Origin: Prevotella sp.
Lineage (GTDB): Bacteria > Bacteroidota > Bacteroidia > Bacteroidales > Bacteroidaceae
Length of the DNA stretch: 49,434 nucleotides
Assembly: GCA_016291595.1 (NCBI GenBank)
Contig: JAEEXN010000011.1
Coordinates: 1-49,434, forward strand
Reading direction: 5' to 3'
The notes below the pieces were generated by a model. The model saw only the letters and a list, made by a program, of their open reading frames with translations, was not told the DNA's origin and made no database searches. Position 1 is the first letter of the stretch. Every line of letters begins with the position of its first letter. Made by a program: the position numbers and the translations under genes. Positions 36,801-45,370 of the stretch are shown piece after piece.

Positions 36801-38099
36801 ATGAATGTAAATACAATGAAAAAAGAAATGCAGGACGTTCTTGAGCGGAATATCCTGCAATTCTGGTTAGATAAGATGGTCGACCATGAGAAAGGAGGAT
36901 TCTATGGCCGTATTGACGGGCATGGGGTGTTGCATTCCGATGCCGAGAAAGGCGCAATCTTGAATGCCCGTATATTATGGGCGTTTTCAGCTGCCTACCG
37001 TGTCCTCTCAGAGAAATCGCCTCAGAATCCCCGTCTGCCAGAGTATCTAGAGGCTGCCACCCGAGCCAAGGATTTCATCATCGACTGTTTTATCGACAAG
37101 GAATATGGAGGCGTCTTTTGGAGTCTGGACAGCAAGGGTAATCCTCTCGACACGAAAAAGCAGTTTTATGCCATAGGTTTTGCTATCTATGGAATGTCTG
37201 AGTATGCCCGTGCTACTGGTGACCGTGAGGCTTTGGAGTGTGCACTTCAGCTATTCGACAGTATTGAGGAGCATGCGTTTGATCATGAGTACAACGGCTA
37301 TATAGAGGCTTGCACACGAGAGTGGGGCGTGTTAGCAGACATGCGCCTCTCCGAGCTAGATGCCAACTACCCCAAGTCGCAGAATTCCCATCTTCACATC
37401 ATTGAGCCTTACACCAACCTGCTGCGTTGCCTGAGGGAGTTTCGTGCTGTTGAGGTATGCGACTATGTACCCGTTATCGGCTCCGTGCTTCCTGTAACCA
37501 TTACTGTTACCAATGAAACAATCGTAAGGGTAGCGGCTGCACTCCGAAACCTCATTCATATTTTTACCGACAAGATTCTGAATCCTAAGACTCATCATTT
37601 GGATTTGTTCTTTGAGAATGATTGGACACGTGGTGCAGGACATTTGGAAAGCTACGGCCATGATATCGAATGCTCGTGGCTTATCCATGAGGCCGCGTTA
37701 GTGCTAGGTGATAAGGATGTGTTGGGTAAAGTTGAGCCAGTTGTGAGGATGGTAGCAAAAGCGTCTGAGAAAGGGCTTAATGCCGACGGCTCGATGATTC
37801 ATGAGGCAAATCTTGATACGGGATATGTGGATGATGATTTGCACTGGTGGGTTCAGGCAGAAAATGTTGTGGGTTGGGTGAATATATATCAGTATTTCAA
37901 TGAGGAACAGGCATGGGAGAAGGCTGTTCGTTGCTGGGAGTATATCAAGAAGAATCTCATTGACTGGGAGAATGGTGAATGGTATTGGAGTCGTCATCAA
38001 GATGGAACGCTGAATCTCGACGATGACCATGCAGGATTTTGGAAATGCCCTTATCATAACAGTCGTATGTGCCTGGAGATTATAGAGCGCGAGTTTTGA
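36801..38099 (+). CDS. Mannobiose/cellobiose 2-epimerase (AGE family)
   Basis: A 432-residue cytoplasmic (alpha/alpha)6-barrel enzyme of the N-acylglucosamine 2-epimerase family that turns beta-1,4-mannobiose into mannosylglucose. Motifs include WLDKMVDHEKGGFYGRIDG, the HLHIIEPYTNLLR stretch with active-site histidines, and GHDIECSWLIHEA. The gene order fits that role. It is some 20-30 residues longer than typical members; the extra part seems to lie at about 214-243 (VEVCDYVPVIGSVLPVTITV and following), before ALRNLIHIF. An alternative start is ATG 36816. Only three bases separate it from the symporter gene. Confidence 0.9.
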   Translation: MNVNTMKKEMQDVLERNILQFWLDKMVDHEKGGFYGRIDGHGVLHSDAEKGAILNARILWAFSAAYRVLSEKSPQNPRLPEYLEAATRAKDFIIDCFIDKEYGGVFWSLDSKGNPLDTKKQFYAIGFAIYGMSEYARATGDREALECALQLFDSIEEHAFDHEYNGYIEACTREWGVLADMRLSELDANYPKSQNSHLHIIEPYTNLLRCLREFRAVEVCDYVPVIGSVLPVTITVTNETIVRVAAALRNLIHIFTDKILNPKTHHLDLFFENDWTRGAGHLESYGHDIECSWLIHEAALVLGDKDVLGKVEPVVRMVAKASEKGLNADGSMIHEANLDTGYVDDDLHWWVQAENVVGWVNIYQYFNEEQAWEKAVRCWEYIKKNLIDWENGEWYWSRHQDGTLNLDDDHAGFWKCPYHNSRMCLEIIEREF

Positions 38100-38139
38100 A
38101 TCTACGCTTACCTGTTTGTAAAATTGTGCCATTGAGTCT

Positions 38140-38814
38140 ATGATACCTAATATCGCATACGTTAGAAAGAAGTTCGAAGAATTCAACCACCAGTGCTTTG
38201 AAGGTTCATTGCCGCAGATACCCATTCGTATGAGTAATGCCAGAAACTATCTTGGAGCCGTTCAGTATAAGGTGAAACGTAATTTGGTTGGCAGTTTGGA
38301 ATACAGTAATCTTGTACTCCGTATCAGCATGCGATTCGATTTGCCTAAGAAAGAGGTTGAGGATACGATTCTGCATGAGATGATTCATCTGTATATTTAT
38401 GTCAATGGCATTAAGGATTCATCGGCTCATGGCGAAGTGTTCCGACGTATGATGAATGAGATAAATACCAAGTTCGGGCGTAACATCAGCATTAGGCATC
38501 ACCGTACCGATAAGGTCTCAAACACGGATAGGAAAGAGAAACCGCATGTTGTCTGTGTGACGCGGCTCAATGATGGAAAACGTTTCGTAACGGTTTGTGC
38601 CCGGACACGCGTTATTGATATTTATAATGTTTTCAACCGTTCACCGCAGGTGAGTGAGATGCAATGGTTCTACACTACAGATCCTTTCTTTAACCGTTAT
38701 CCTAACAGCTTGACACCCAAGGTATATAAGATTGCTGATAAAGATTTAGATAAACATATAAAATCTGCCATCCCACTTGAGTGTGACGGCAGACGTATGT
38801 TACGCAAGAAGTAA
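38140..38814 (+). CDS. SprT-like zinc metalloprotein
   Basis: A 224-residue protein with a SprT-like domain (YVRKKFEEFNHQCFEGSLPQ, the normal opening). Zinc ligands are in HEMIH (His79, Glu80, His83) with the likely third ligand His97 in SSAHGEVF. The C-terminal 100 residues (RLNDGKRFVTVCARTR...) lack the zinc ribbon seen in some relatives. SprT-type proteins are putative DNA-associated or general metallopeptidases. Not part of mannan use by any sequence sign, though it follows the epimerase by 40 bases. Its stop codon is only three bases from the convergent pepD. Confidence 0.82.
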   Translation: MIPNIAYVRKKFEEFNHQCFEGSLPQIPIRMSNARNYLGAVQYKVKRNLVGSLEYSNLVLRISMRFDLPKKEVEDTILHEMIHLYIYVNGIKDSSAHGEVFRRMMNEINTKFGRNISIRHHRTDKVSNTDRKEKPHVVCVTRLNDGKRFVTVCARTRVIDIYNVFNRSPQVSEMQWFYTTDPFFNRYPNSLTPKVYKIADKDLDKHIKSAIPLECDGRRMLRKK

Positions 38815-38817
38815 CCG

Positions 38818-40257
38818 CTAAGCCATTCTTGCCAATAGTTCGATAAACACTTTCCAGATATCGCCGATGGTTTTCAACTCCACACGCTCGCTCGTAGAGT
38901 GCGGTTCTACGATGCGCGGACCGATGCTGGCGATTTGTATGCCGGGATATTTCTGAACGAAATAGCCTGCCTCAAGTACAAAATGCATGGCCACTTTACG
39001 CGGTCTCCATCCAAGCACGTCATTGAACGTGTCGGAAGTTAGCTGGATGAATTCGGAGTCTTGGTCCTCTTGCCATGCAGGAGCAGACATGACGAGTTCG
39101 GTTGTAGCACCTGCTTTTGCAAATGCCTTGGCAATGTCTTTTCCTAATGCAACCATATCTGTATCAATAAAACTACGTGTGTGCGTTGAGATGAAAATAT
39201 GGTCGTCTTCAGTTTGAATCCTACCGACATTGTTTGATGTCTCTACAGTTCCCTCCATGGTCTTGCTCATTTTAACTACGCCTTGCGGAACCTGTTCGAG
39301 GGCCTCCATCATAGCCTCCCAGCTCTCGGTATTGATGACGGTTTCCTGCTTTTCGCATTTCTCTATCTTGCATCTGATATTGGGATCGGTCAGTCCGTAC
39401 TCTTGTTGAATCCATTCGTTCAGACTCTCCTCCTGGGCCTTGACAAACTCTGCTGCCTCGCCCGATGGAACACATACGATAATCTCAGCTGATGAGGCAA
39501 TCGAAGCGTTTGCCTCACCCACACGGATGGAGGCAATGTCGAAATCGTAATCGTTGTATATGGCTGCTATAAGCGCCCATGCAATCACAGTAGCGCTTGC
39601 ACGTCCTTTGTTGATGTCAACGCCGGAGTGGCCGCCTAATCCGCCGCTGATGGTAATGCGATACCAGCGGTGCTTTCCGCCCGGGGCAGGGATTCTGGTG
39701 ATTGGAATACGATGGAATTGCAGATATGCGCCGGCTGCACCAGTGGTGATGGTGTCGTAATCCTCCGAGTCGAGATTAATAACCTTGCGTCCCTTGATGA
39801 AGTCGGCGGCCAGATTGGCTGCTCCCGACATTCCGTCTTCCTCGTTGGTGGTTGTAATAACCTCTAACGGTCCATGCACAACGCTATCATCGGCTAAAAC
39901 GGCCAGCGCCATTGAGAGCCCGATACCATTGTCTGCCCCCAGCGAGGTGCCACGCGCTTTCATCCATCCGTTGTCCTCATAGGCCTCAATAGGGTCTTCT
40001 AACGGATTCTTCATGCCTACGCACACCATGTCCATGTGGTTTAAAACGACGACAGGCTCTGCATTCTCATGTCCTGGAGTAGCCGCTTTTCTAATTACAA
40101 CACAATTCTGAGCGTCCCGGCTATATGACAATCCATGTTGCTCAGCATATTGGCAGAGAAAATCGGAAACTTTCTCCTCATGATGGGAAGGACGAGGAAT
40201 CTGATTCAGCTGCTTGAAGATATTGAATACTGTTTCTACTGAAGGTGCTGTTATCAT
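38818..40257 (-). CDS. pepD: Aminoacyl-histidine dipeptidase (Xaa-His dipeptidase)
   Basis: A 479-residue M20/M28-type zinc peptidase of the PepD family, cleaving dipeptides such as carnosine-like Xaa-His. Metal-ligand motifs are VVLNHMDMVC, LGADNGIGLSMAL and TTNEEDGMSGAANL; the lid domain follows (GGLGGHSGVDINKGRASAT). Length and ends (PHSTSERVELKTIGDIWKVF) are as in E. coli PepD. A promoter at 40287-40320 drives it as a single gene. Confidence 0.94.
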   Translation of the reverse strand: MITAPSVETVFNIFKQLNQIPRPSHHEEKVSDFLCQYAEQHGLSYSRDAQNCVVIRKAATPGHENAEPVVVLNHMDMVCVGMKNPLEDPIEAYEDNGWMKARGTSLGADNGIGLSMALAVLADDSVVHGPLEVITTTNEEDGMSGAANLAADFIKGRKVINLDSEDYDTITTGAAGAYLQFHRIPITRIPAPGGKHRWYRITISGGLGGHSGVDINKGRASATVIAWALIAAIYNDYDFDIASIRVGEANASIASSAEIIVCVPSGEAAEFVKAQEESLNEWIQQEYGLTDPNIRCKIEKCEKQETVINTESWEAMMEALEQVPQGVVKMSKTMEGTVETSNNVGRIQTEDDHIFISTHTRSFIDTDMVALGKDIAKAFAKAGATTELVMSAPAWQEDQDSEFIQLTSDTFNDVLGWRPRKVAMHFVLEAGYFVQKYPGIQIASIGPRIVEPHSTSERVELKTIGDIWKVFIELLARMA

Positions 40258-40286
40258 ATGTATATAGTTTTAATGATTTATTTTCG

Positions 40287-40320
40287 CAAAGATAATAAAA
40301 AAACTGACAATTCGCGCAAA
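40287..40320 (-). promoter_or_regulatory. Promoter of pepD
   Basis: On the minus strand: TTTG (40320-40317), a 22-nt spacer, TATCTTTG (40294-40287). Predicted start near 40282, leader about 25 nt. Confidence 0.65.
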
Positions 40321-40378
40321 TGACTTCTAAAATGCAAGTTTTTATAAGCGATTCGTGTCTTTATCAGTGGAAATATTG

Positions 40379-40386
40379 TATTTTTG
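40379..40386 (+). promoter_or_regulatory. -7 element of the GH31 gene
   Basis: TATTTTTG fits TAnnTTTG; start near 40391. The leader to the ATG at 40533 is then about 140 nt and holds the repeat block at 40431-40490. No exact -33 TTTG is seen. Confidence 0.45.
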
Positions 40387-40430
40387 CATTGCAGATAAGG
40401 CTCATGCGGTGTATAAACATGTCTTTAGTC

Positions 40431-40490
40431 ACTCTGGAAGGCTACTCTGGAGTTGTAGAGCATAACTCTGGAGTCGTGGAGCAGCCTTCT
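40431..40490 (+). repeat. Tandem palindromic repeats inside a long hairpin, GH31 leader
   Basis: The palindrome ACTCTGGAGT occurs at 40444-40453 and 40465-40474 (21 bp apart), with a partial copy ACTCTGGAAG at 40431-40440. The two 21-bp units agree at 17 positions. The block is closed by the arms GAAGGCTACTC (40437-40447) and GAGCAGCCTTC (40479-40489), which are inverted copies with one mismatch. It could be an operator array or an RNA structure in the leader. Confidence 0.55.
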
Positions 40491-40532
40491 ATGATAAGTG
40501 TTCAATAACTTGGAAAACTCTTTATAAAGGAT

Positions 40533-42713
40533 ATGAGTAGAACTAGATTATTTCTTACGACCTGTATCGTTGGCATCATAGCCAATGCAGCCTTGATGGC
40601 AAAAGCTGATACGTATCGTTTTGGCAAAGGAAAACTGAAGGTGACCAACGTGGCAAATAATGCTGTACGTGTACAGTACGTTGAGAGCGAGGTTACTAAC
40701 GACCTTCCCGATTGGGTTTACGTCCGCCACGACGAGGTGGCGAGCGCCCATCTGAAAGTTCTGGTAGACCGTAAGCGCCAGACTTTGAGAATCAAGGATA
40801 AGAAGGGAAGAACTGTGTTCTCTGCCACCTGCCACCAAATGAAGGGTGAGGAGGCCACGCTGGCTTTCGAATCCCCCACAGATGAATGCCTCTTCGGGTT
40901 GGGCCAGTTTCAGGACGGCTATAGCAACGTGCGTGGCTTGTCGCGCCGAATGACACAAGTGAACACGCAAATCAGCCTTCCCATGCTTCTTTCGAGCAAA
41001 GGCTATGGTGTGTTGTGGAATAATTACGGACTTACTGAGTTCAACCCCGCAAGCCAAAGTGTCCGACTGATGAAACAGACCGGTGTCGGAACACGTGAGG
41101 TGGTAGAAGTAACATCCACGGAGGGTGGCAAGCGTGAGACGCGTGAGCGAAACATTTTCGAAGCTGCTATCGACATTGCTGAGGAGGGCGACTATACGCT
41201 CTTGCTCGATGTCGGCCAGAAAATGGCCAGGCGCCACCAACTGTCTATAGATGGTCAAACGGTCATTGATATGCAAAACTTGTGGCTACCGCCTACAGCT
41301 TCGAAAATTGTTCATTTGGAGGCAGGCCGCCATGTGTTGACGGCAGAGCTTACGAAGGACGATAAACCTGTTCTCTGTTATGGCAAGGTTAAGAACGAGA
41401 CGGTGTTCCGCTCGCCCGTAGCTGCCGCCGTCGACTATACTGTGTTTGTGGGCACTCCCGATGAGATTATTGCCACTTACCGCCATCTGACAGGCGATAG
41501 TCCGGTAATGCCTTCGTGGGCGCTTGGTTATATTCATTGTCGCGAGCGTTACCATTCTTCAGAGGAAATACTACAGACAGCACGCCGTTTTCGTCAGGAG
41601 AAAATGCCCATTAGTATGATTGTTCAGGATTGGCAGTATTGGGGCAAATACGGTTGGAACTCTATGCGGTTTGATGAGGATTATTATCCTGACCCGAAAG
41701 CACTTACCGATTCGCTTCACAAGATGAATATCCGCCTGATGCTAAGCGTCTGGTCGAAAATTGATAAGAACTCTGAAGTTGGGCGACGGATGGAGGCTTT
41801 AGGAGCATACATTCCCAATACAGACTGGATAGACTTCTTCAATCCCGAAGCAGCCAAAGCTTATTGGAATCAGTTCCGCGAACGACTGGTACCGTTAGGT
41901 ATTGATGCCTGGTGGCAAGATGCTACGGAGCCAGAGAACGACGACTTGGCAGGGCGTCGTGTCAACCAGGGCCGGTGGTCTGGCGAGCAAGTGCGTAATG
42001 TCTATCCGCTTCTTGTGAATAAAACGGTTTATGAGGGACTTGTGGCTGAAGGCAAAGAGCCTATGATCCTCACTCGTTGCGGATTTCCAGGAATTCAACG
42101 CTATGGTTCGGCTTTGTGGAGTGGTGATGTCGGCAACGACTGGGAGACTTTGCGCAGACAGATTACAGCAGGGTTGGGCGTTCAGGCAGCTGGCGTCCCT
42201 TGGTGGACTTACGATGCTGGCGGTTTCTTCCGCCCTGGCGACCAATACACAAACCCCGACTATATTGAGCGCATGTTAAGGTGGATCGAGCTTTCTGTCT
42301 ATTTGCCGCTGATGCGTGTTCACGGCTATATGAGCAACACCGAGCCATGGAATTATGGACCTGAGGCACAAACAATTATTACCGAATGCCTGCGTGAGCG
42401 AGAGCGGCTTCTTCCATATCTTGAGAAATGTGCCCTTCGTATCGCTACCGAAGGTTATACGTTGATGCGCCCGCTCGTCTTTGATTTTTATGATGACCCC
42501 GTTGCATTGCAACAGAAGTATGAATATATGTTTGGACCCAGCCTGCTGATAAATCCCGTTACAGAGCCGGGAGTTAAGGAATGGAAGACCTATCTGCCTA
42601 AGACGAAAGGACGCTGGAAAGACCATCGTACAGGTAAATACTATGCTGGAGGACAGAGCGTGACAACGGCGGTTGACTTAGGTCACATTCCTGTTTTCGA
42701 ATTGGAAAGATAA
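40533..42713 (+). CDS. GH31 alpha-xylosidase/alpha-glucosidase-like enzyme, C-terminally short
   Basis: A 726-residue secreted enzyme (signal peptide about 1-26). An N-terminal beta-sandwich (LFGLGQFQDGYSNVRG) is interrupted by a PA14-like insert (about 210-295; EEGDYTLLLDVGQKMARRHQ), then the catalytic barrel. The nucleophile is Asp463 in WWQDATEPE and the acid/base is likely Asp532 in LWSGDVGNDW. WWxDATEP plus a PA14 insert is the layout of GH31 alpha-xylosidases that act on xyloglucan; other alpha-glycosides remain possible. The protein stops after VTTAVDLGHIPVFELER, just where relatives continue with VRAGS and a distal beta-sandwich of 100 or more residues. No continuation was found in the other frames. 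Confidence 0.88.
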   Translation: MSRTRLFLTTCIVGIIANAALMAKADTYRFGKGKLKVTNVANNAVRVQYVESEVTNDLPDWVYVRHDEVASAHLKVLVDRKRQTLRIKDKKGRTVFSATCHQMKGEEATLAFESPTDECLFGLGQFQDGYSNVRGLSRRMTQVNTQISLPMLLSSKGYGVLWNNYGLTEFNPASQSVRLMKQTGVGTREVVEVTSTEGGKRETRERNIFEAAIDIAEEGDYTLLLDVGQKMARRHQLSIDGQTVIDMQNLWLPPTASKIVHLEAGRHVLTAELTKDDKPVLCYGKVKNETVFRSPVAAAVDYTVFVGTPDEIIATYRHLTGDSPVMPSWALGYIHCRERYHSSEEILQTARRFRQEKMPISMIVQDWQYWGKYGWNSMRFDEDYYPDPKALTDSLHKMNIRLMLSVWSKIDKNSEVGRRMEALGAYIPNTDWIDFFNPEAAKAYWNQFRERLVPLGIDAWWQDATEPENDDLAGRRVNQGRWSGEQVRNVYPLLVNKTVYEGLVAEGKEPMILTRCGFPGIQRYGSALWSGDVGNDWETLRRQITAGLGVQAAGVPWWTYDAGGFFRPGDQYTNPDYIERMLRWIELSVYLPLMRVHGYMSNTEPWNYGPEAQTIITECLRERERLLPYLEKCALRIATEGYTLMRPLVFDFYDDPVALQQKYEYMFGPSLLINPVTEPGVKEWKTYLPKTKGRWKDHRTGKYYAGGQSVTTAVDLGHIPVFELER

Positions 42714-42829
42714 GCAGCTTTCGTGGTTGCGTGGACATTACAATCAGAAGTATGAGGCTTCTAGACGTAAGTTCAGAAAACTGACTTGATACTCTACAAA
42801 TATTTTTTGTGTCAGAAACAAACCATAGT

Positions 42830-43735
42830 ATGGAAAGAAGTAAGGAAATATATAAGGTGACGCTTGTAGGAGGAGTCGTGAACGTGCTTCTTCTGCTCTT
42901 CAAGTTCGTGGCGGGTGTCGTGGGGTATAGTGCTGCCATGGTGGCAGATGCTGTTCACTCGTTGTCAGATTTGGCCACCGATATTATCGTACTATTGTTC
43001 GTCCGCATTAGCAGCAAACCGTCAGACAAGTCCCACGACTACGGTCATGGTAAATTTGAGACGCTGGCAATGACCATCATCGGTGTTTCTTTACTCATGG
43101 TGGCAATAGGAATCGTTTATGGAGGAATCACCAAAGTGGTGGCATGGGCGAATGGAGCCTCGCTCAAGGCCCCAGGCACGCTTGCTTTATGGGCGGCTCT
43201 GTTGTCTGTGGTGATGAAAGAGGCCGTATACCGCTACTCAATGGTAAAGGCTCGTCAACTCAATTCTCAGGCGGTAGAGGCTAACGCGTGGCATCATCGG
43301 AGTGATGCCCTCTCATCGATAGGCACAGCATTGGGTATTGGAGGCGCTATCTTTCTGGGCCAGCGTTGGACGGTGCTCGATCCACTCGCCTCAATCGTTG
43401 TGGGTGTGTTCATCGTAAAGGTTGCTGCCGACCTTTTGCGCAATGGTATAGGTGACCTGATGGAGCAGTCGCTGCCAGATGCCGTGGAGGAGGAAATTGT
43501 GCATATGGTTGAGGAACTGCCAGGGGTCGACGAGCCACACAGCCTTCGTACGCGCCGCATTGGCAACCACTACGCCATTGAGCTACATATTAGGATGGAC
43601 GGCGGCATTTCACTACGTGAAGCGCACGACAAGGCGACCGAGGTGGAACAGCTTCTTAGAAGTCGTTACGGTGAGGAAACTCATGTGGCTGTACACGTGG
43701 AGCCAAAAAACGAATCATCATTAATTAGTTCATAA
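42830..43735 (+). CDS. Cation diffusion facilitator metal exporter
   Basis: A 301-residue CDF transporter with six membrane helices and a cytoplasmic C-terminal domain. Family signatures are MVADAVHSLSDLATDIIVLL (helix 2 metal ligands), SHDYGHGKFETLAMT, and the helix 5 ligands in NAWHHRSDALSSIGTALG. These proteins export zinc, iron or manganese ions by proton antiport. ATG 42830 is preferred to an in-frame GTG at 42809. Metal choice is open. 37 bases separate it from the next gene, which may be co-transcribed. Confidence 0.92.
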   Translation: MERSKEIYKVTLVGGVVNVLLLLFKFVAGVVGYSAAMVADAVHSLSDLATDIIVLLFVRISSKPSDKSHDYGHGKFETLAMTIIGVSLLMVAIGIVYGGITKVVAWANGASLKAPGTLALWAALLSVVMKEAVYRYSMVKARQLNSQAVEANAWHHRSDALSSIGTALGIGGAIFLGQRWTVLDPLASIVVGVFIVKVAADLLRNGIGDLMEQSLPDAVEEEIVHMVEELPGVDEPHSLRTRRIGNHYAIELHIRMDGGISLREAHDKATEVEQLLRSRYGEETHVAVHVEPKNESSLISS

Positions 43736-43772
43736 TTGGTATATTGCATCGAAGGATATCGTTTTTATTAGA

Positions 43773-44618
43773 ATGGAATACAAGACTTTAAACAATGGGG
43801 TAATGATGCCGATGGTCGGCCTTGGTGTTTACAATATCTCAAATCGAGAGACACAAAGAGTGGTCGAACAAGCCATCAGCGTTGGTTACGAGAGTATTGA
43901 TACGGCCGCTATGTATCTAAATGAGAGTGGGGTAGGAAAGGCAGTACGTTCATGCGGTGTACCACGCGAGCAACTCTTCATCACAACAAAAATATGTGAA
44001 TCATGTTACACGCGCGATCAGACTCTTCGCGCCGTCGATCATTCCATGAGTGAACTTGCCCTTGACTATGTTGACTTGATGCTCATCCATTGGCCAGTTG
44101 GCGACCCGGTGGTAATGTGGAAAACCCTGGAAGAACTCTACCAACAACGATTGTTCCATGCCATCGGTGTGTCGAACTTCTATCCAAATACGTTCCCAAG
44201 AATTATCGAAAACGCTAATGTCATTCCTGTTGTCAACCAATGTGAAACACATGTGCTTTACCAACAACGGGCAATGACAGACTATCTGCGTCAGTTCAAT
44301 GTGGCACTCGAAGCATGGAGTCCGTTGGCAGAAGGCAAACACGGCATTTTCAGCCATCCTGTACTTAGGCAGATAGGCGGGCATTATGGTAAGACTGCTG
44401 CTCAGATTGCTTTAAAGTTCTTGATTGAGAACGACGTCATCATTATTCCAAAAACCACACATCATGAGCGGATGAAGGAGAACATTTCCCTCTTTGACTT
44501 CACACTTACTAACGAGGACATGGAGGCTATCCGACAGCTTGACACCGGCCATAATGTGACTGGCTGGCCTTCCGATGCGCTTACGTATAAAGTAAATGGA
44601 GAGATTGAGATCTCTTAG
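43773..44618 (+). CDS. Aldo/keto reductase
   Basis: A 281-residue NADPH-dependent reductase of the 2,5-diketo-D-gluconate reductase-like branch. The catalytic tetrad can be placed: Asp and Tyr in IDTAAMYLNE, Lys in FITTKIC, His in LMLIHWPVG. NADP-binding segments are GVSNFY, VNQCETHVLYQQ and IIPKTTHHERM. The length is normal. The physiological carbonyl substrate is unknown. Convergent with the Crp-like gene, 41 bases apart. Confidence 0.93.
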   Translation: MEYKTLNNGVMMPMVGLGVYNISNRETQRVVEQAISVGYESIDTAAMYLNESGVGKAVRSCGVPREQLFITTKICESCYTRDQTLRAVDHSMSELALDYVDLMLIHWPVGDPVVMWKTLEELYQQRLFHAIGVSNFYPNTFPRIIENANVIPVVNQCETHVLYQQRAMTDYLRQFNVALEAWSPLAEGKHGIFSHPVLRQIGGHYGKTAAQIALKFLIENDVIIIPKTTHHERMKENISLFDFTLTNEDMEAIRQLDTGHNVTGWPSDALTYKVNGEIEIS

Positions 44619-44659
44619 GATTTGAAGTGATTCTCAGTAGAGAGAAAGACAAAGGCTCC

Positions 44660-45334
44660 TTATACATTCATAAGCCGTTCCAGGGCAGGTGTGAAAATAA
44701 TACCACGAGTGATGCTGATAAGGCCCTCATTGTGGAGGCGGTTTAGTTCGCGCGACACATTGAGGCGGCTCTCGCTGATTTCGTGCGCCAGTGTTTCCAT
44801 CTTGATGCTAAACGTTTTTGAACCTGTAGGACGCTGGCAGCGCGAAAAGAAGAAACGTATGAGTTTGGTGTGGATGTCGTGGGGCTGGGGATGCCACGGC
44901 AGGCGAGAGATGCGTTGTCCTTGAGTGCTGATGATATTGAGTAGGTTTAGCCGGAATATCTCGTATTGTTCAGACAGTCGTAACACCTCTGCTTTTTGTA
45001 GGCGAATGAAACTACATGCCCGGTTGGCAGTGATGGATATGCTGTAGCGTTGAATGAGTCCGAAGATTCGCTCTGGTTGAATGATAGCTGGTGCCTCCAA
45101 AGACTCAGTTACACTATAGCTGTAGTCGTCAGCATGGTTCTGTACGTTGATCTCTCCACTGATAAGAATATAGATGCTGTCGCAAACATCCCCCTCGTTG
45201 ATTACTGTTTTTCCTCGTCCGAATTTGGCAAATCCGAACTTGGTATGTGCCACAACATCAGCTATATCGCCACGGCTCATTCCCAAAAAGAGTGGTAATT
45301 CCAGCAATGTGGTATGGAGGCGGATGTCTGACAT
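44660..45334 (-). CDS. Crp/Fnr-family transcription regulator
   Basis: A 224-residue protein: cyclic-nucleotide-binding-like beta roll at about 10-125 (GFAKFGRGKTVINEGDVCDS, ILISGEINV) and a winged helix at about 145-224 (SRLNVSRELNRLHNEGLISI). No cysteine cluster of the FNR iron-sulfur type is visible, and the strict cAMP-binding residues are not obvious, so the signal is unknown. It follows apbE by 36 bases, and TGTTAAC repeats lie directly before its ATG, consistent with autoregulation. Confidence 0.88.
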   Translation of the reverse strand: MSDIRLHTTLLELPLFLGMSRGDIADVVAHTKFGFAKFGRGKTVINEGDVCDSIYILISGEINVQNHADDYSYSVTESLEAPAIIQPERIFGLIQRYSISITANRACSFIRLQKAEVLRLSEQYEIFRLNLLNIISTQGQRISRLPWHPQPHDIHTKLIRFFFSRCQRPTGSKTFSIKMETLAHEISESRLNVSRELNRLHNEGLISITRGIIFTPALERLMNV

Positions 45335-45336
45335 GC

Positions 45337-45358
45337 TGTTAACGGTTTTTTGTTAACA
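45337..45358. promoter_or_regulatory. TGTTAAC inverted repeat before the Crp/Fnr-like gene
   Basis: TGTTAAC (45337-45343) and GTTAACA (45352-45358) form a 7-bp inverted repeat around an 8-nt spacer, two bases from the start codon of the regulator. The symmetry and position suit an autoregulatory Crp/Fnr-type operator. Confidence 0.5.
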
Positions 45359-45370
45359 ATGAATTAAACA

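Noticed and set aside
38140..38814. SprT-like gene as part of the mannan pathway
   Set aside because: Despite its position right after the epimerase gene, it has no carbohydrate-related feature.
40431..40490. CRISPR-like array
   Set aside because: Only two to three short units with no unique spacers of constant length and no cas genes.
40321..40508. Small open frame of 62 codons before the GH31 gene
   Set aside because: It runs through the promoter and repeat block, has no ribosome-binding context and no protein-like sequence.
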